Source of the DNA: Cupriavidus consociatus
GTDB lineage: Bacteria > Pseudomonadota > Gammaproteobacteria > Burkholderiales > Burkholderiaceae
DNA length: 64,000 nucleotides
NCBI RefSeq assembly: GCF_017814975.1
Contig: NZ_JAGIQA010000001.1
Location: forward strand, 372,001 to 436,000
Reading direction: 5' to 3'
Shown piece after piece: positions 53,580-62,121 of the stretch. The stretch's first letter is position 1; every line of letters begins with the position of its first letter. The notes beneath the pieces are model-generated. The model did not search any database. It saw nothing but the letters and a program-made list of their open reading frames with translations, and had not been told where the DNA came from. Both the position numbers and the translations under genes were made by a program.

Positions 53580-55136
53580 ATGTCTGCACGTATGGTTTCG
53601 CCCCGATGGATGGCCGGCGCCTTTGCCGCCGGCGCGCTCGGCATGCTGGCCGCTGCCCCGGCCTTCGCGGCCAAGGATGCGGTGATGGCGGTGGCTTCCA
53701 CCTTCACCTCGCTCGATCCATACGACTCGAACGACACGCTGTCGCAGGCAGTCGGCAAGACTTTCTACCAGGGGCTGTTCGGGCTGGACAAGGACATGAA
53801 GCTGGTCAACGTCCTGGCCGACAGCTACGAGGTCAGCAAGGACGGCCTGACGTATACGATCAAGCTGAAGAAGGGTGTCAAGTTCCACGACGGCACCACC
53901 TTCGACGCCGCCGCCGTCAAGGCCAACCTGGACCGCGTCACCAACCCGGCCAACAAGCTCAAGCGCTACACGCTGTTCAACCGCGTTGCCAGGACCGACG
54001 TGGTCGATGCCAATACCGTCAAGGTCACGCTCAAGGAGCCGTTCTCGCCGTTCATCAACGTGATGGCGCATCCTTCGGCAGTCATGATCTCGCCGACGGC
54101 GTTGCAGAAGTACGGCAAGGAGATCGCCTTTCATCCGGTCGGCACCGGCCCGTTCGAGTTCGTCGAATGGAAGCAGCCCGATCACCTGAAGGGCAAGAAA
54201 TTCGCCGGCTTCTGGAAGACCGGCTACCCGAAGATCGACACCATCACCTGGAAGCCGGTGGTGGACAACAATACCCGCGCCGCGATCATGCAGACCGGCG
54301 AGGCTGACTTTGCCTTCAGCATTCCATTCGAACAGGCCGCGGTGCTGAAGACCAGCACGAAAGTCGATCTGATTGCTTCCCCGTCGATCATCCAGCGCTA
54401 CCTGAGCCTGAACACCACGGTCAAGCCGTTCAACGACCCCAAGGTGCGCCAGGCCATCAACTACGCCATCAACAAGGAAGCACTGGCCAAGGTGGCGTTC
54501 GCCGGCTATGCCGTGCCGGCCGAAGGCGTGGTGCCGCCGGGCGTGGACTATGCCGAGAAGCTGGGCCCGTGGCCGTATGACCCGGCCAAGGCGCGCGCGC
54601 TGCTGAAGGAAGCCGGCTACCCGAACGGCTTCGAGACCACGCTGTGGTCGGCGTACAACCACACCACCGCGCAGAAGGTGATCCAGTTCGTGCAGCAGCA
54701 GCTGCAGCAGGTCGGCATCAAGGCGCAGGTGCAGGCGCTGGAAGCCGGCCAGCGCGTGGAGAAGGTCGAAAGCGTGCAGAAGCCGGAAGACGCCGGCGTG
54801 CGCATCTACTACGTAGGCTGGTCGTCGTCGACCGGTGAATCGGACTGGGCGCTGCGTCCGCTGCTGGCTTCCGAGTCGATGCCGCCCAAGCTGCTGAACA
54901 CCGCCTACTACAAGAACGACCAGGTCGATGCGGATATCGCCGGCGCGCTGCGCACCACCGACCGCAGCGAGAAGGCCCGGCTGTACAAGGACGCGCAGGA
55001 ACGCATCTGGAAGGATGCGCCGTGGGCCTTCCTGGTGACGGAGAAGGTGCTGTTCGCGCGCAGCAAGCGGCTGACCGGGGCGTATGTGATGCCGGACGGG
55101 TCGTTCAATTTTGATGAGATTGATATCAAGCAGTGA
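53580..55136 (+). CDS. gsiB: peptide/glutathione ABC transporter substrate-binding protein
   Basis: The 518 residues have a signal peptide ending APAFA and the family 5 binding-protein pattern ([27 protein letters not shown], then [24 protein letters not shown] and [14 protein letters not shown]). It binds peptides in the periplasm. AAGGAG precedes the ATG. Similar proteins bind glutathione, dipeptides or murein peptides; context (isoaspartyl and D-peptidases) favours unusual peptides over glutathione, but this is inference. Confidence 0.92.
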   Translation: MSARMVSPRWMAGAFAAGALGMLAAAPAFAAKDAVMAVASTFTSLDPYDSNDTLSQAVGKTFYQGLFGLDKDMKLVNVLADSYEVSKDGLTYTIKLKKGVKFHDGTTFDAAAVKANLDRVTNPANKLKRYTLFNRVARTDVVDANTVKVTLKEPFSPFINVMAHPSAVMISPTALQKYGKEIAFHPVGTGPFEFVEWKQPDHLKGKKFAGFWKTGYPKIDTITWKPVVDNNTRAAIMQTGEADFAFSIPFEQAAVLKTSTKVDLIASPSIIQRYLSLNTTVKPFNDPKVRQAINYAINKEALAKVAFAGYAVPAEGVVPPGVDYAEKLGPWPYDPAKARALLKEAGYPNGFETTLWSAYNHTTAQKVIQFVQQQLQQVGIKAQVQALEAGQRVEKVESVQKPEDAGVRIYYVGWSSSTGESDWALRPLLASESMPPKLLNTAYYKNDQVDADIAGALRTTDRSEKARLYKDAQERIWKDAPWAFLVTEKVLFARSKRLTGAYVMPDGSFNFDEIDIKQ

Positions 55137-55174
55137 GGGGTGTAGTGAGCGGCGCCACTTCGTTGAGGTGCCGG

Positions 55175-55288
55175 CCCTCACCCCCGCCCCTCTCCCGTGC
55201 GCGGGAGAGGGGAGAACACAACGGGTCGTTCCAGCTCCGGCGGTCTGCTCCCCTCTTCCGCATGCGGGAGAGGGGCCGGGGGTGAGGG
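55175..55288. repeat. REP-like inverted repeat in the gsi operon
   Basis: Two outer arms, CCCTCACCCCCGCCCCTCTC (start at 55175) and its near reverse complement ending at 55288, differ by one G. Each arm folds on itself: CCCCTCTCCCG/CGGGAGAGGGG with loop TGCG (55187-55212), and CCCCTCTTCCG/CGGGAGAGGGG with loop CATG (55250-55275). This is the form of a bacterial interspersed mosaic element. It sits in the 300-bp gap between gsiB and gsiC and may change mRNA stability downstream of gsiB. Nothing else is seen in that gap. Confidence 0.75.
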
Positions 55289-55436
55289 CGGGCGCGGGCA
55301 GTACCCCAGCCGCCTCAAGGACCCTGACCCAACGAGCAGCAAAGCAGCAAGCCGACACAAGGCCGCCGGCCCGCGACGCGGGGTTCGCAGGCGGGCGGCC
55401 CGCGGCCTCGCTTGCTGTCATTCATTCTGGTGCTTC

Positions 55437-56357
55437 ATGCTGAACTACTTCCTCAAACGAGTGCTGGGCGTGATCCCCACGCTGCTGATCGTGGCAGTGC
55501 TGGTGTTCCTGTTCGTCCACCTGCTGCCGGGCGATCCCGCGCGGCTGGCGGCGGGCCCCGAGGCCGACTCGGCCACGGTCGAACTGGTGCGCAAGGACCT
55601 GGGCCTGGACCGGCCGCTGCCCGAGCAGTTCGTCAACTTTTTCTCCAATGCGATCCGCGGCGAGTTCGGCCATTCGCTGCGCACCAAGCGTCCGGTGAGC
55701 GAAGAGATCGGCGACCGCTTCATGCCCACGCTGCTGCTGACGGTGGCGTCGATGGCGTGGGCGGTGGTGTTCGGCATGGTGATCGGCATCGGCTCGGCGG
55801 TCTGGCGCAACCGTTGGCCGGATCGGCTGGGCATGACGCTGGCGGTCTCGGGCATCTCCTTTCCGGCCTTTGCGCTCGGCATGCTGCTGATGGAGGTGTT
55901 TTCGGTGCAACTGGGCTGGCTGCCCTCGATCGGCGCCGAAAGCTGGAAGCATTATGTGCTGCCGTCGATCACGCTCGGCGCCGCCGTGGCGGCGGTGATG
56001 GCGCGCTTTACCCGCGCATCGTTCGTCGAGGTGCTGCAGGAAGACTTTATCCGCACCGCCCGTGCCAAGGGGGTGCGCGAGACGGTGGTGGTGGCCAAGC
56101 ATGGCCTGCGCAACGCGATGATCCCGGTGGTAACGATGATGGGCCTGCAGTTCGGCTTCCTGCTGGGCGGCTCGATCGTGGTGGAGAAAGTGTTCAACTG
56201 GCCGGGCCTCGGCCGCCTGCTGGTCGATGCCGTCGAGATGCGCGACTACCCGGTGATCCAGGCCGAAGTGCTGCTGTTCTCGCTGGAATTCATCCTGATC
56301 AACCTGGTGGTGGACATGCTCTACACCGTGATCAACCCAACCATCCGCTACAAGTGA
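55437..56357 (+). CDS. gsiC: peptide/glutathione ABC transporter permease
   Basis: The 306 residues have six membrane helices and the binding-protein-dependent permease loop ([33 protein letters not shown]). The start [35 protein letters not shown] is characteristic of GsiC/DppB. It pairs with GsiD in the inner membrane. The ATG has a poor ribosome binding site, and the 300-bp gap with a REP-like element separates it from gsiB. Confidence 0.95.
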   Translation: MLNYFLKRVLGVIPTLLIVAVLVFLFVHLLPGDPARLAAGPEADSATVELVRKDLGLDRPLPEQFVNFFSNAIRGEFGHSLRTKRPVSEEIGDRFMPTLLLTVASMAWAVVFGMVIGIGSAVWRNRWPDRLGMTLAVSGISFPAFALGMLLMEVFSVQLGWLPSIGAESWKHYVLPSITLGAAVAAVMARFTRASFVEVLQEDFIRTARAKGVRETVVVAKHGLRNAMIPVVTMMGLQFGFLLGGSIVVEKVFNWPGLGRLLVDAVEMRDYPVIQAEVLLFSLEFILINLVVDMLYTVINPTIRYK

Positions 56358-56364
56358 GGCCGGC

Positions 56365-57288
56365 ATGACTGAGCTTTCCACGCCCGCCGCGAGCGAAGCG
56401 GCACCCGCTACCGCCCCCTCTGCTCCCATTGTGGAGGCCGTGCGCACGCCCTGGACCGAGTTCTGGCGCAAATTCCGCAAGCAGCACCTGGCGCTGGGCG
56501 CCGGCGTATTCGTGCTGCTGCTGGTGCTGGTCGCCATCCTGGCGCCGCATATCGTGCCGTACGACCCCGAGAATTTCTTTGACTACGACGCGCTCAACGC
56601 CGGCCCGTCGGCTGCGCACTGGATGGGCGTCGATTCGCTCGGACGCGATATCTTCAGCCGCATCCTCGCCGGCGCGCGCATTTCGCTGGCGGCGGGTTTC
56701 CTGTCGGTGATCATCGGCGCGCTGATCGGCACCGTGCTCGGGCTGCTGGCCGGCTACTACGAGGGCTGGTGGGACCGCATCGTGATGCGGGTCTCCGACG
56801 TGCTGTTCGCCTTCCCGGGCATCCTGCTGGCGATCGGCATCGTCGCCATCCTCGGCAATGGCATGACCAACGTGATCTTTGCGGTGGCGATCTTCAGCAT
56901 CCCGGCGTTCGCGCGGCTGGTGCGCGGCAATACGCTGATGCTGAAGCGGCTGACTTACGTCGAGGCCGCGCGCAGCATCGGCGCGTCGGACTGGACCATC
57001 CTGATGCGCCATATCCTGCCGGGCACGGTGTCGTCGATCGTGGTGTATTTCTCGATGCGGATCGGCACGTCGATCATCACCGCGGCCAGCCTGTCGTTCC
57101 TGGGGCTGGGCGCGCAGCCGCCCACGCCGGAGTGGGGCGCGATGCTGAACGAGGCCCGCGCCGACATGGTGACCGCGCCGCACGTGGCGATCTTCCCGAG
57201 CCTGGCGATCTTCCTGACCGTGCTCGCGTTCAACCTGCTTGGCGATGGCCTGCGCGACGCGCTGGATCCCAAGATCGACCGCCGCTGA
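56365..57288 (+). CDS. gsiD: peptide/glutathione ABC transporter permease
   Basis: The 307 residues have the DppC/GsiD pattern: a polar N-terminus of about 45 residues, the first helix [52 protein letters not shown], and the permease loop [23 protein letters not shown]. It completes the transmembrane pair with GsiC. It begins 7 bp after gsiC and 3 bp before the DmpA-like gene. Confidence 0.95.
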   Translation: MTELSTPAASEAAPATAPSAPIVEAVRTPWTEFWRKFRKQHLALGAGVFVLLLVLVAILAPHIVPYDPENFFDYDALNAGPSAAHWMGVDSLGRDIFSRILAGARISLAAGFLSVIIGALIGTVLGLLAGYYEGWWDRIVMRVSDVLFAFPGILLAIGIVAILGNGMTNVIFAVAIFSIPAFARLVRGNTLMLKRLTYVEAARSIGASDWTILMRHILPGTVSSIVVYFSMRIGTSIITAASLSFLGLGAQPPTPEWGAMLNEARADMVTAPHVAIFPSLAIFLTVLAFNLLGDGLRDALDPKIDRR

Positions 57289-57291
57289 TCC

Positions 57292-58350
57292 ATGCAGACA
57301 TCGACGCAGGGCGTGCCGCGCATCGGCAATCTGCCGGCGGGACCGCGCAACAGCATCGCTGACGTGCCAGGCGTGAGCGTGGGGCACTGCACGCTGGCGC
57401 AGGATGCGGTGCAGACCGGCGTCACCGTGATCCGCCCGCACCCGGGCGACATGTATCGCGACAAGGTGCCTGCGGCGGCTACCGTGCTCAACGGCTTCGG
57501 CAAGAGCGTGGGGCTGGTGCAGGTGGACGAACTGGGCGTGCTGGAAACGCCGGTTGCGCTGACCAATACCTTCTCGGTCGGCGCCGTGGCGCAGGCACAG
57601 ATTCGCGCCGCGGTCGCCGCCAACCCGGAAATCGGACGCGCGTGGCCGACCGTCAATCCGCTGGTGTTCGAATGCAATGACGGCTACCTGAACGATATCC
57701 AGCGCATGGCCGTCGACGCCAGCCACTATGACGCCGCGCTTGCCGCAGCCGGCCAGGAGGTCGCGCAGGGCGCGCTCGGCGCCGGCCGCGGCATGTCGTC
57801 GTTCGGCGTCAAGGGCGGCATTGGCACGGCGTCACGCATGGTGCAGGGCTATTGCGTCGGCGCGCTGGTGCTGGCCAATTTCGGCACGCCGGAGTCGCTG
57901 ACGCTGGCGGGCAAGCTGGTCGGGCCGCAGTTGCTGCAGCGGGTGCAGCAGCCCGAGGCGCTGGCGCAGCCTCTGCCGGAGCCTGAAAAGGGCTCGATCA
58001 TCATGGTCGTGGCCACCGACGTGCCGCTGGACGCGCGCCAGCTGCGCCGGCTGTCGCTGCGCGCGGGCGCGGGGCTGGCACGCACCGGCTCGGTGTTCGG
58101 GCACGGTTCAGGCGATATCGCGCTCGCGTTCTCGACCGCCTATACCGTCCCGCACCAGGCTGACCGCGCGATGCCAGCGGTCGCCATGCTCCACGAAACG
58201 CTGCTCGACCCGCTGTTCCGCGCCGCCGCGGACAGTGTCGAGCAGGCCATCGTCCATGCGCTCTGGCATGCGGCGACGGTGCAGGGCCGCGACGGCCATG
58301 CCCGCCGCGCCTTGCTGGAGGTCATGCCAGAACTGTGCCAGTCCGCCTGA
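57292..58350 (+). CDS. DmpA/BapA-type aminopeptidase (P1 family)
   Basis: The 352 residues follow the DmpA fold: PRNSIADVPGVSVGH at the start, ECNDGYLND, GRGMSSFGVKGGIGTASR, and the autocleavage point Gly234-Ser235 in EKGSIIMVVATDVPL. After self-cleavage, the Ser nucleophile releases D- or L-amino acids (DmpA) or beta-amino acids (BapA) from peptide N-termini. No signal peptide is evident, so it probably acts on imported peptides. It is placed directly after gsiD and overlaps the dppA-like gene by one base. Confidence 0.92.
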   Translation: MQTSTQGVPRIGNLPAGPRNSIADVPGVSVGHCTLAQDAVQTGVTVIRPHPGDMYRDKVPAAATVLNGFGKSVGLVQVDELGVLETPVALTNTFSVGAVAQAQIRAAVAANPEIGRAWPTVNPLVFECNDGYLNDIQRMAVDASHYDAALAAAGQEVAQGALGAGRGMSSFGVKGGIGTASRMVQGYCVGALVLANFGTPESLTLAGKLVGPQLLQRVQQPEALAQPLPEPEKGSIIMVVATDVPLDARQLRRLSLRAGAGLARTGSVFGHGSGDIALAFSTAYTVPHQADRAMPAVAMLHETLLDPLFRAAADSVEQAIVHALWHAATVQGRDGHARRALLEVMPELCQSA

Positions 58351-59168
58351 TGAAGATCCTGATTTCCACCGATATCGAAGGCGTCGCCGGCGTCTTCCAC
58401 GCCGAGCAGACCCGCCCCGGCAACGGCGAATACGAACGCGCCCGCGCCTGGATGACCGCCGAGGCCAATGCCGCCGTCGCCGGCGCCTTTGCCGGGGGGG
58501 CCACCGAAGTGCTTGTCAACGACTCGCATGGCGGCTTCCGCAACCTGTTGCCGGACCAGATCGACCCGCGCGCGCGGCTGGTGCTCGGCAAGCCGCGCTA
58601 CTTCGGCATGATGGCCGGCGTGGAGGACGGCGCCGACGGCGTGCTGATGATCGGCTACCACGGCCGCGCGCAGGGCCGCGGCGTGCTGGCGCACACCATC
58701 AACAGCAGCGCCTTCGCCCGGGTCTGGCTCAACGGCACGGAGCTGGGCGAGGCCGGCCTCTACGGCGCGCTGGCCGGAGAGTCGGGCGTGCCGGTGCTGA
58801 TGGCCAGCGGCGACGATGTCTTCGTGCAGGAAACCCGGCCGCTGATGCCATGGGTGCGCTTTGCCGAGACCAAGCGTGCCGGCGGCTTCGGCAGCGGCAC
58901 CACGCTGTCGCCGGCAGCGGCGCGCGAGGCGATTCAGGCGGCCGCGGCCGACGGCGTGCGCGCCGCGGCGCAGGCGCAATGCCTGCGGCTCGACACGCCG
59001 GTGAACGCCCGGCTGCAGACCCTGACGCCGGCCCATGCCGACCTGTTCTGCCAGTGGCCCACGCTGGAGCGCCTCGATGGCGTGACCCTGGGCTTCCAGG
59101 CCGACTCCGTGCAGGGCGCGGTGCGCATGCTCAACTGCCTGTCGGCGATGTCGTTCATGCTGAAGTAG
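58350..59168 (+). CDS. dppA: M55-family D-aminopeptidase (DppA type)
   Basis: The 272 residues have the M55 zinc ligands in their usual places: D8 and E10 (ISTDIEGVAGV), H60 (NDSHGGFRN), H104 (IGYHGRAQG) and a Glu near 131-134 (NGTELGEAG). DppA removes N-terminal D-amino acids such as D-Ala from peptides. The ATG overlaps the stop of the DmpA-like gene (TGATG). It ends the peptide operon, where D-amino acid peptides, for example from peptidoglycan, are a likely substrate. Confidence 0.92.
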   Translation: MKILISTDIEGVAGVFHAEQTRPGNGEYERARAWMTAEANAAVAGAFAGGATEVLVNDSHGGFRNLLPDQIDPRARLVLGKPRYFGMMAGVEDGADGVLMIGYHGRAQGRGVLAHTINSSAFARVWLNGTELGEAGLYGALAGESGVPVLMASGDDVFVQETRPLMPWVRFAETKRAGGFGSGTTLSPAAAREAIQAAAADGVRAAAQAQCLRLDTPVNARLQTLTPAHADLFCQWPTLERLDGVTLGFQADSVQGAVRMLNCLSAMSFMLK

Positions 59169-59250
59169 CGCCGCCGGGCAGCGGATCGTGCGGATCGGCG
59201 ACAATAGCGGGTCCGCAGCCAACCCAGCCAACCCGGCACTACGCATTCGC

Positions 59251-60042
59251 ATGACCCAGGCACACGACGGGGGCTGGATCCCCGTACGCAAGGATTTCGT
59301 CGACTTGGACACCCGCTGCCATGCGCGCGGCAACAGCCGCCGGCACCACGGTTTTCCGCACGGACAGGCCTATATCCTGCGCGACGCCGCCGGGCATGAG
59401 TATCCGTTCGGCGAAGATTGCGCCCGCGCCGCGGTAGTGCATCCCGGGTTGCTGCTGCAGGTGCCGGACTACACCGAGCGCGACGTGGTGCCCCGCACGG
59501 CCTTGCCCGATCCCATCCCCGCCGGCGCCCGGCGCGGGCGGCGCAGCGCGGCGGAGAACGCGGCGGCCGAGCGCCTCGCCGCTATCCGTTATTTGGTGCT
59601 GCGCATGGAAAAAGTGGCCGCCGTGCCGCGCGTGCAGCCCACCGTGCGCTTTCCCGCGCTGGACCCGGTCTACGAGCAATACCTGCGCACCGGCGAGGTG
59701 GCCACCGCGCAGGTGCGCCGCATCCTGGCGATCGAGCGTGCCCCCGGTACGCCGCCGCGGCTGCGCGCCACCAACCTGCTCGACGTCTATACCGCCCATG
59801 TCAAGCTGGAGCGGCTGATCGCCGCATCCAACAGCGTCGACAACATCCGCTTCCTGCGCGGCCTGCACGACTGGCTGGCGCGACACCTGGTGCTGACCGC
59901 CAGCCAGCTGGCCGCGGCGGGGATCGAGATGCATCCGCAAGCCTTCACCTCGCCTGGCATCTGGGGCGCGGGGACGGAAGCGGCAAGCCCGGCAGCCGCG
60001 GCAGGCTCGGCGCCGGCCGACCCGAACGGCTCGCTGTTCTAG
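59251..60042 (+). CDS. hypothetical protein (263 aa)
   Basis: I do not recognise a family. The N-terminal 90 residues (GGWIPVRKDFVDLDTRCHARGNSRRHHGFPHGQAYILRDAAGHEYPFGEDCARAAV) are rich in His and Cys and may bind metal. The middle is Arg/Ala-rich, and a helical part with YEQYLRTGEVATAQVRRILAIE and LRATNLLDVYTAHVKLERLIAA follows, ending in a polar tail. I chose ATG 59251; the frame is open a little farther upstream. It follows the dppA-like gene but is separated by about 80 bp. Confidence 0.65.
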   Translation: MTQAHDGGWIPVRKDFVDLDTRCHARGNSRRHHGFPHGQAYILRDAAGHEYPFGEDCARAAVVHPGLLLQVPDYTERDVVPRTALPDPIPAGARRGRRSAAENAAAERLAAIRYLVLRMEKVAAVPRVQPTVRFPALDPVYEQYLRTGEVATAQVRRILAIERAPGTPPRLRATNLLDVYTAHVKLERLIAASNSVDNIRFLRGLHDWLARHLVLTASQLAAAGIEMHPQAFTSPGIWGAGTEAASPAAAAGSAPADPNGSLF

Positions 60043-60126
60043 CCCCCGTTCGGCAGTACTGGCAGCGCTGGCAGAACCGGTGGAAATGGCGTCTAATGGT
60101 TTGCATCGCCATCCGCCGGTGACGCC

Positions 60127-61197
60127 ATGAGCCCTTTTTCTCGCAGCTACGCCGAAGCCCGCCAGAAATTCCTCGATGCCGCGCGCGCGGCCGGGGCCGA
60201 CCTGGCGCAGTTCCCGCATCCGACCCGCCGCGGCAGCGCCGGCGAGGACCTGGCGATCGACGTGGCGCAGGCGGGCCCGCCCGGCGCGCGGCAGTGCCTC
60301 ATGGTGACTTCCGGCACCCATGGCGCCGAGGGCTTCGCCGGCTCCGGCGCGCAGATTGCGATGCTGAACGACTCCGCGCTGCTCGCAGATTGCGCCGCCG
60401 CGGGCACCAGCCTGCTGCTGGTCCATGCCATCAATCCTTACGGCTTCTCGCATCTGCGCCGGGTCAATGAAGACAACGTCGACCTGAACCGAAACTTCAT
60501 GGATTTCTCGCAGCCGCTGCCGCACAACGGGCCTTATGCGGAGATCGCGCCGCTGCTGCTGCCGGCGCAATGGCCGCCGTCCGACGCCGACCAGGCGCAG
60601 CTGATGAAGACCGTGGCCGAGCGCGGCATGGCGTGGTACCAGGCCGCGCTGAGCGGCGGCCAGTACCAGGACCCGGACGGCATGTTCTTCGGCGGCATCA
60701 AGGCGACCTGGAGCAACTACACGCTGTGCCGCATCCTGGCGCGCTTTGGCGCGGGCCGCGAGTCGCTGCGCTGGATCGATGTGCACACCGGCCTGGGACC
60801 GTGGGGCTATGGCGAGCCGATCCACATGGGCCCGGACACGCCCGAGTCGCTGACGCGCACGCGCGCAATCTGGGGCAGCAGGGTGACGTCGATCTATGAC
60901 GGCTCGTCGACCTCGGCCAACCTGTCCGGGCTGGCCTGGCATGCGGTGCCGCAGACGCTGCCGGGGATCGACTATGCCGGCATCGCGCTGGAATTCGGCA
61001 CGCTGCCGGTGGGCGAAGTGCTGGACGCGCTGCGCGGCGACCACTGGCTGCACCGGCACCCCGAGGCGGACGAGAACCAGCGCGCGCTGCTGCGCCGGGC
61101 GATGTGGCAGGCCTTCTATGGCGATGCCGATGACTGGCGCGACGGCGTGGTGACGCAGGTGACCGACGCCGTGCGCAGCACGCTGGCCGCGGCCTGA
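60127..61197 (+). CDS. M14-like zinc peptidase (DUF2817)
   Basis: The 356 residues have the metallocarboxypeptidase-like zinc site: HGAEG in TSGTHGAEGFAGSGAQ (His and Glu ligands), NEDNVDLNRNFMDF, and a later His in IDVHTGLGPWG, with a Glu in ALEFGTLPVGEVLDA as the possible base. DUF2817 proteins are predicted peptidases or amidases. No signal peptide is seen. Its place after two D-peptidase genes would fit peptide turnover, though a gap and a hypothetical gene intervene. Confidence 0.85.
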   Translation: MSPFSRSYAEARQKFLDAARAAGADLAQFPHPTRRGSAGEDLAIDVAQAGPPGARQCLMVTSGTHGAEGFAGSGAQIAMLNDSALLADCAAAGTSLLLVHAINPYGFSHLRRVNEDNVDLNRNFMDFSQPLPHNGPYAEIAPLLLPAQWPPSDADQAQLMKTVAERGMAWYQAALSGGQYQDPDGMFFGGIKATWSNYTLCRILARFGAGRESLRWIDVHTGLGPWGYGEPIHMGPDTPESLTRTRAIWGSRVTSIYDGSSTSANLSGLAWHAVPQTLPGIDYAGIALEFGTLPVGEVLDALRGDHWLHRHPEADENQRALLRRAMWQAFYGDADDWRDGVVTQVTDAVRSTLAAA

Positions 61198-61490
61198 GCT
61201 CGGCCTGATTCTGGCCATAGCGGAACCGTATCGCGCATTCGAAATCGTTCAGTACAGGGCGCAAGCCGCTTCTGGTAATGTCTCGGACTTGGCTGTAGAG
61301 TGCCGTCAAAGGCACCACTGGTCTGCGCGTCAGCTGCGGGCCGGGCAGTCACAACGAAACGCCCACAAGAATCGCCACCAAGAACAAGACGGAAGGGGGT
61401 CCCCGGCCGGCCAGCGGCGCAGCGCAAGCGCCGGCACCGGCAAGGCGCGCGGCGCCGCTTCCGGCATCAGCTCGGCGGGAGGCCGGCGCG
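61198..61490. other. gap before the CDP-alcohol phosphatidyltransferase gene
   Basis: This 293-bp gap holds no supported gene. A moderately AT-rich part (about 61225-61300) may be the promoter of the Ynb-like operon. Confidence 0.4.
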
Positions 61491-62117
61491 ATGACGCTCT
61501 ACGAACTCAAGCCCAGGTTCCAGGCATGGCTGCGCCCGGTGGTGCAGGACCTTGCCCATCGCGGCGCCACCGCCAACCAGGTCACGGTCGCCGCGGCCGC
61601 CGGCTCTCTCGCGGTCGGCGTGCTGGCCGCCATTGGCATGCTGGTAACCGAGAGCCCGGCGCTGTTCCTGCTGTTTCCCTTCTGGCTGTTCCTGCGCATG
61701 GCGCTCAATGCCATCGACGGCATGCTCGCGCGCGAGCACGGCCAGCAGAGCGCGCTCGGCGCCTACCTCAACGAACTTGGCGACATCGTCTCGGACCTGG
61801 CGCTGATCCTGCCGCTGGCGGCGCTGCCGGATTTCGGGCTGGCGCAGGTCGGCACCTTTGCGCTGCTGGCGGTGATGGCCGAGGCCGCCGGCCTGGCCGG
61901 GCCCCTTGCCGGCGCCAGCCGGCGCTACGACGGCCCGCTTGGCAAGAGCGACCGTGCCTTCGCAGTCGGGGCCATCGCGTTGTGGGCGGGGCTGGGGCTG
62001 GGCTTCGGCGGTGCCGCTTCCTGGCTGTGGCTGGCGCTGTCCTTGCTGTCGCTGTACACCATTGCCAATCGCGTGCGCCGCGGCGTTGCCGAGGCGCGTG
62101 CCCGCACCGCAGGCTGA
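61491..62117 (+). CDS. CDP-alcohol phosphatidyltransferase (YnbA-like)
   Basis: The 208 residues form about six membrane helices. The active-site motif normally D-G-x2-A-R-x8-G-x3-D-x3-D reads DGMLAREHGQQSALGAYLNELGD here, so the third Asp is Asn. The N-terminus TLYELKPRFQAWLRP resembles E. coli YnbA as I recall it. It would transfer a phosphatidyl group to an unknown alcohol. The next gene, 4 bp away, is a hydrolase-methyltransferase fusion like YnbC. Confidence 0.88.
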   Translation: MTLYELKPRFQAWLRPVVQDLAHRGATANQVTVAAAAGSLAVGVLAAIGMLVTESPALFLLFPFWLFLRMALNAIDGMLAREHGQQSALGAYLNELGDIVSDLALILPLAALPDFGLAQVGTFALLAVMAEAAGLAGPLAGASRRYDGPLGKSDRAFAVGAIALWAGLGLGFGGAASWLWLALSLLSLYTIANRVRRGVAEARARTAG

Positions 62118-62121
62118 AGCC

